A stretch of 64,000 bases of DNA from Mucilaginibacter pankratovii (GTDB lineage Bacteria; Bacteroidota; Bacteroidia; Sphingobacteriales; Sphingobacteriaceae), in assembly GCF_014773265.1 (NCBI RefSeq), contig NZ_JACWMY010000017.1:1-64000 (forward strand), read 5' to 3'. Positions 61,741-64,000 of this stretch are shown here, one piece after another. The translations under genes were made by a program, and so were the position numbers. A model generated the notes under the pieces. The model was not told the DNA's origin, did no database searches, and worked only from the letters and a program-made list of their open reading frames with translations. Every line of letters begins with the position of its first letter. The first letter of the stretch is position 1.

Positions 61741-62757
61741 GTGAAAAAACTCTCGATAGTTGATATTGCCAACCACCTAAACGTTTCTAAAACTACCATC
61801 TCTTTTATCCTGAACGGGCGTGCGCAGGAGAAGCGAATTGGCAAAGAGTTGGTAGAGCGTGTAGAAAAATTTGTGGCCGAAGTAGGGTATAAGCCAAACT
61901 CGCTCGCCAAGAGTTTGCGCACCGGCAAATCAAATATCATTGGCCTGATGGTGGAAGATATCTCCAACCCTTTCTTCGCCGCTATTGCCAGGCTGATAGA
62001 AGACCGCGCTTACAAAAACGGCTACAAAATTATTTATTGCAGTACCGATAACGATACCTCTAAAACCAAGGACCTCATCAACATGTTTCGCGACAGGCAT
62101 GTGGATGGCTATATCATTGCCCCACCCGAAGGCATAGAGGAAGACATCAGTTCGCTGATAAAGGACGGGATGCCGGTGGTATTGTTTGACAGGCACCTGC
62201 CAAATGTAAGTACCGATTATGTGGAGATAGATAACCTGTTCAGCACCTACAACGCAACCATGCATTTGGTGCAGCAGGGGTATAAAAATATAGCTTTTAT
62301 CACCTTCGCATCGCATCAAACGCAAATGCAGGCGCGTTTGCAGGGATATAAAGACGCTATCAAAGCCAGCGGATTAAAACCCGTAGTGCAGGAGATCGTG
62401 TTCGATCAGAACGAGGAACTCATCATGGGGCCGATAAGTACCTTCCTCAAAAAAAATAAAAATCTCGATGCCGTGTTCTTTGGAACCAACCACGTGGGTA
62501 CCTGTGGGTTAAAAGTGATCAATAACCTTGGCCTAAAAGTGCCGGACGACCTGGCCCTGATATCTTTTGATGATTATGATGTATTTAAACTGTTCTCGCC
62601 ACCCGTTAGCGCAATTGCGCAGCCTATAGAAGCTATTGCTGATAGCGTAATAACGGTTTTGCTGAATAAATTGAACACTTCATCGCAGCATATCAGTTCG
62701 CAATCTATCGTACTGAAAACTGATTTTAACATCAGGGGATCGTCTAAAGCTAAATAA
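61741..62757 (+). CDS. LacI-family regulator of the mannan locus
   Basis: A 338-residue repressor or activator. The helix-turn-helix is at about residues 4-24 (VDIANHLNVSKTTISFILNG), the hinge helix at PNSLAKSLRTGKS, and the periplasmic-binding-protein-like core follows (IGLMVEDISNPFFAAIARLIE, DGYIIAPPEG, DLALISFDDYDVFKLFSPPVSAIAQP). It starts with GTG. Its likely binding sites are the GCTAAA(T/A)CG-type operators O1-O7. The inducer should be a mannan-derived sugar or sugar phosphate (inference). It lies 128 bp after the MFS gene and is preceded by its own -7 box. Confidence 0.93.
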   Translation: MKKLSIVDIANHLNVSKTTISFILNGRAQEKRIGKELVERVEKFVAEVGYKPNSLAKSLRTGKSNIIGLMVEDISNPFFAAIARLIEDRAYKNGYKIIYCSTDNDTSKTKDLINMFRDRHVDGYIIAPPEGIEEDISSLIKDGMPVVLFDRHLPNVSTDYVEIDNLFSTYNATMHLVQQGYKNIAFITFASHQTQMQARLQGYKDAIKASGLKPVVQEIVFDQNEELIMGPISTFLKKNKNLDAVFFGTNHVGTCGLKVINNLGLKVPDDLALISFDDYDVFKLFSPPVSAIAQPIEAIADSVITVLLNKLNTSSQHISSQSIVLKTDFNIRGSSKAK

Positions 62758-62902
62758 ACAACGCTTGTGCTCCCGGCAAAATTCCAATTAAAGCGCTTTT
62801 CTCCCGAAGAAAAAAAATTAACAAAATTTAACGCAGAATTGTCATAGAATTATCATTTGGTATTGATTTATCTCCCTATATTAGGGCAAACCAAAATGAC
62901 AT

Positions 62903-63748
62903 ATGCCAAGAGGAAACCAGCACCTGCGCTTTGTTAAATTATTTTTACCGTTATTGCTTTTAACAGCAAGTTTCAATGGTTTCGCTCAATCTATCCCTTT
63001 GGCAAATGCCTTTGCCCATAACGATTACTGGCACAAACGGCCGTTGTTTGATGCGCTTGATAACGGATTTACCCATGTGGAAGCTGATATTTACCTGCGC
63101 AACGGCAAACTGATAGTGGCCCATATTTTGCCGATGCTGGAAAAAAATCGCACATTGGAAAGCCTTTACCTGGCACCTTTGATGGAGTGTATCAGCGGTA
63201 AAAGCATGCAGGCGGCCCGCCCTGTGGCCCCCATCACCCTGATGATCGATATTAAATCAAACGCTAATAAAACTTATGCGGCATTAGAAGTACTGCTGAA
63301 TAAATACAGATCAATAATCTCAGGGTATGAAAATGGTACTTACGTACAGCGCCAGATAAACGTAGTAATAACCGGCAACAAGCCCTTTAAAATGCTAAAG
63401 GCAGAGAAAAACCGCCTTGCCTTTATTGATGAGGACCTGCTGAAAACCTACCACGATACGCTTGCTGCCAACGTATACCAAACCGCCAGCTGCAAATACG
63501 GTAAAATACTTAAATGGAGCGGCAAAGGCGAAATGCCGGCCGCCCAAAAGCAACGCTTAACGGCGTTTGTAAACATGGCCCATAAATACGGTAAAAAGGT
63601 AAGGCTATGGGCATCACCCGAAAAGGAGGTGGTTTGGACGCAATTGCTAAACTGCGGCGTCGACCTGATAAACACCGATAAACTGGAAGAATTGAAAGGC
63701 TTTTTATTGGCAAGGCAGGGCACGTATGCAAATGCAAACCTGCCTTAA
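62903..63748 (+). CDS. Secreted PI-PLC/GDPD-like phosphodiesterase (AIM6-like)
   Basis: A 281-residue exported protein (signal about 1-31, ending FNGFAQ). The start of the barrel, IPLANAFAHNDYWHKRPLFDALDNGFTHVEADIYLRNGKLIVAH, has the two catalytic-type His residues and the Glu/Asp metal-binding pair (EAD) of the PI-PLC-like/GDPD superfamily, and IDIKSNANKTY follows. It resembles the AIM6-type proteins whose substrate is unknown. The rest ends in VRLWASPEKEVVW and VDLINTDKLEEL. Its link to the mannan locus is only proximity. It has its own terminator. Confidence 0.8.
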   Translation: MPRGNQHLRFVKLFLPLLLLTASFNGFAQSIPLANAFAHNDYWHKRPLFDALDNGFTHVEADIYLRNGKLIVAHILPMLEKNRTLESLYLAPLMECISGKSMQAARPVAPITLMIDIKSNANKTYAALEVLLNKYRSIISGYENGTYVQRQINVVITGNKPFKMLKAEKNRLAFIDEDLLKTYHDTLAANVYQTASCKYGKILKWSGKGEMPAAQKQRLTAFVNMAHKYGKKVRLWASPEKEVVWTQLLNCGVDLINTDKLEELKGFLLARQGTYANANLP

Positions 63749-63765
63749 AGGATAATTTAACGCAT

Positions 63766-63804
63766 AAAAGCCCGGTAAACGCTACGTATACCGGGCTTTT
63801 TTTT
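63766..63804 (+). terminator. Terminator of the AIM6-like gene
   Basis: AAAGCCCGGTA / TACCGGGCTTT stem with eight T residues on the plus strand, 17 bp after the stop. Confidence 0.92.
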
Positions 63805-63914
63805 ATTTTCGGCTATAGGTAAGTAAAGGCTCAATAAAGCGCAACGGGTCTTAAAAACACAAGGTATATGAAGTACCAGTTTATCAACTGAACGAAAGCA
63901 TTACAAACTAAACT

Positions 63915-64000
63915 ATGTTAAGACGTAATTTTATCAAACTATCGGCCGCCGGCTTTGCAGCGGTTATGTACAGCAGGTTAACCTATGCTGCCGGCAACGG
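63915..64000 (+). CDS. Start of a Tat-exported protein (partial)
   Basis: The first 28 codons are in the window: MLRRNFIKLSAAGFAAVMYS and on. RRNFIKLSA followed by a hydrophobic stretch and an AxA-like end (YAAGN) is a twin-arginine signal. Tat substrates beside Bacteroidota glycan loci are often Gfo/Idh-type sugar oxidoreductases or xylose-isomerase-like proteins, but the domain lies beyond the edge. Confidence 0.75.
   Translation, partial: MLRRNFIKLSAAGFAAVMYSRLTYAAGN

Noticed and set aside
1..64000. rRNA, tRNA, prophage, IS transposase or CRISPR array
   Set aside because: No sequence or protein resembling these was found while reading the window; short or degenerate RNA genes cannot be excluded without a covariance search.

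Overview
The window looks like a chromosomal segment of a Bacteroidota soil or plant-associated glycan degrader, most likely family Sphingobacteriaceae and Mucilaginibacter-like. The evidence is the SusC/SusD pairs, the many signal-peptide or lipoprotein glycosidases (GH92, GH31, GH130, GH38-like), the DUF2027-Smr and DUF4961/DUF5004 style proteins, promoters of the TTTG-N19-21-TAnnTTTG type, and weak Shine-Dalgarno signals. No rRNA, tRNA, CRISPR array, IS element or phage gene was seen. Genus assignment is inference.

Region 1 (1-12.1 kb) is mixed housekeeping and accessory: an M1 metallopeptidase, a DUF892-type protein, a DUF2027-Smr protein, a secreted GH31 glucosidase/xylosidase, a FtsX/MacB-like permease, a Pro/Thr repeat protein, an ArsR-SRPBCC operon with readable promoter and operators, and a GH130 enzyme. 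Region 2 (12.3-19.5 kb) is a TetR-controlled tripartite RND efflux operon (adaptor lipoprotein, inner-membrane pump, outer-membrane factor), with matching palindromes in front of tetR and in front of the pump genes. Region 3 (19.6-31.6 kb) holds an unidentified lipoprotein, an ABM-domain protein, a DUF417-like membrane protein, a TonB-dependent receptor paired with a ThuA-sugar dehydrogenase-PKD-cytochrome c fusion, a large DUF4965-type secreted protein, a hotdog thioesterase, a small conserved protein and a membrane-anchored GH25 lysozyme.

Region 4 (31.6-33.7 kb) is an AT-richer patch carrying one lipoprotein clan GH-A glycosidase. It is bounded on the right by a decayed second copy of the GH25 3' end.

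Region 5 (33.7-62.8 kb) is a large polysaccharide utilisation locus, probably for alpha-mannan or high-mannose glycans. It encodes three SGNH esterases, a divergent GH38-like enzyme, two GH92 alpha-mannosidases, an alpha/beta-fold esterase, two SusC and two SusD proteins, two accessory surface lipoproteins, an Lgt paralogue, a propeller-like secreted protein, a FucP-type sugar permease and a LacI regulator. A shared operator, GCTAAA(T/A)CGATTTAGC-like, stands in front of most transcription units of this locus and, as a core, in front of lacI itself, so the sequence suggests one sugar-responsive regulon. Oligosaccharides would be bound and imported by SusCD, de-acylated and trimmed by esterases and mannosidases, and taken up by the MFS permease. 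The window ends with a PI-PLC-like phosphodiesterase and the start of a Tat-exported protein.
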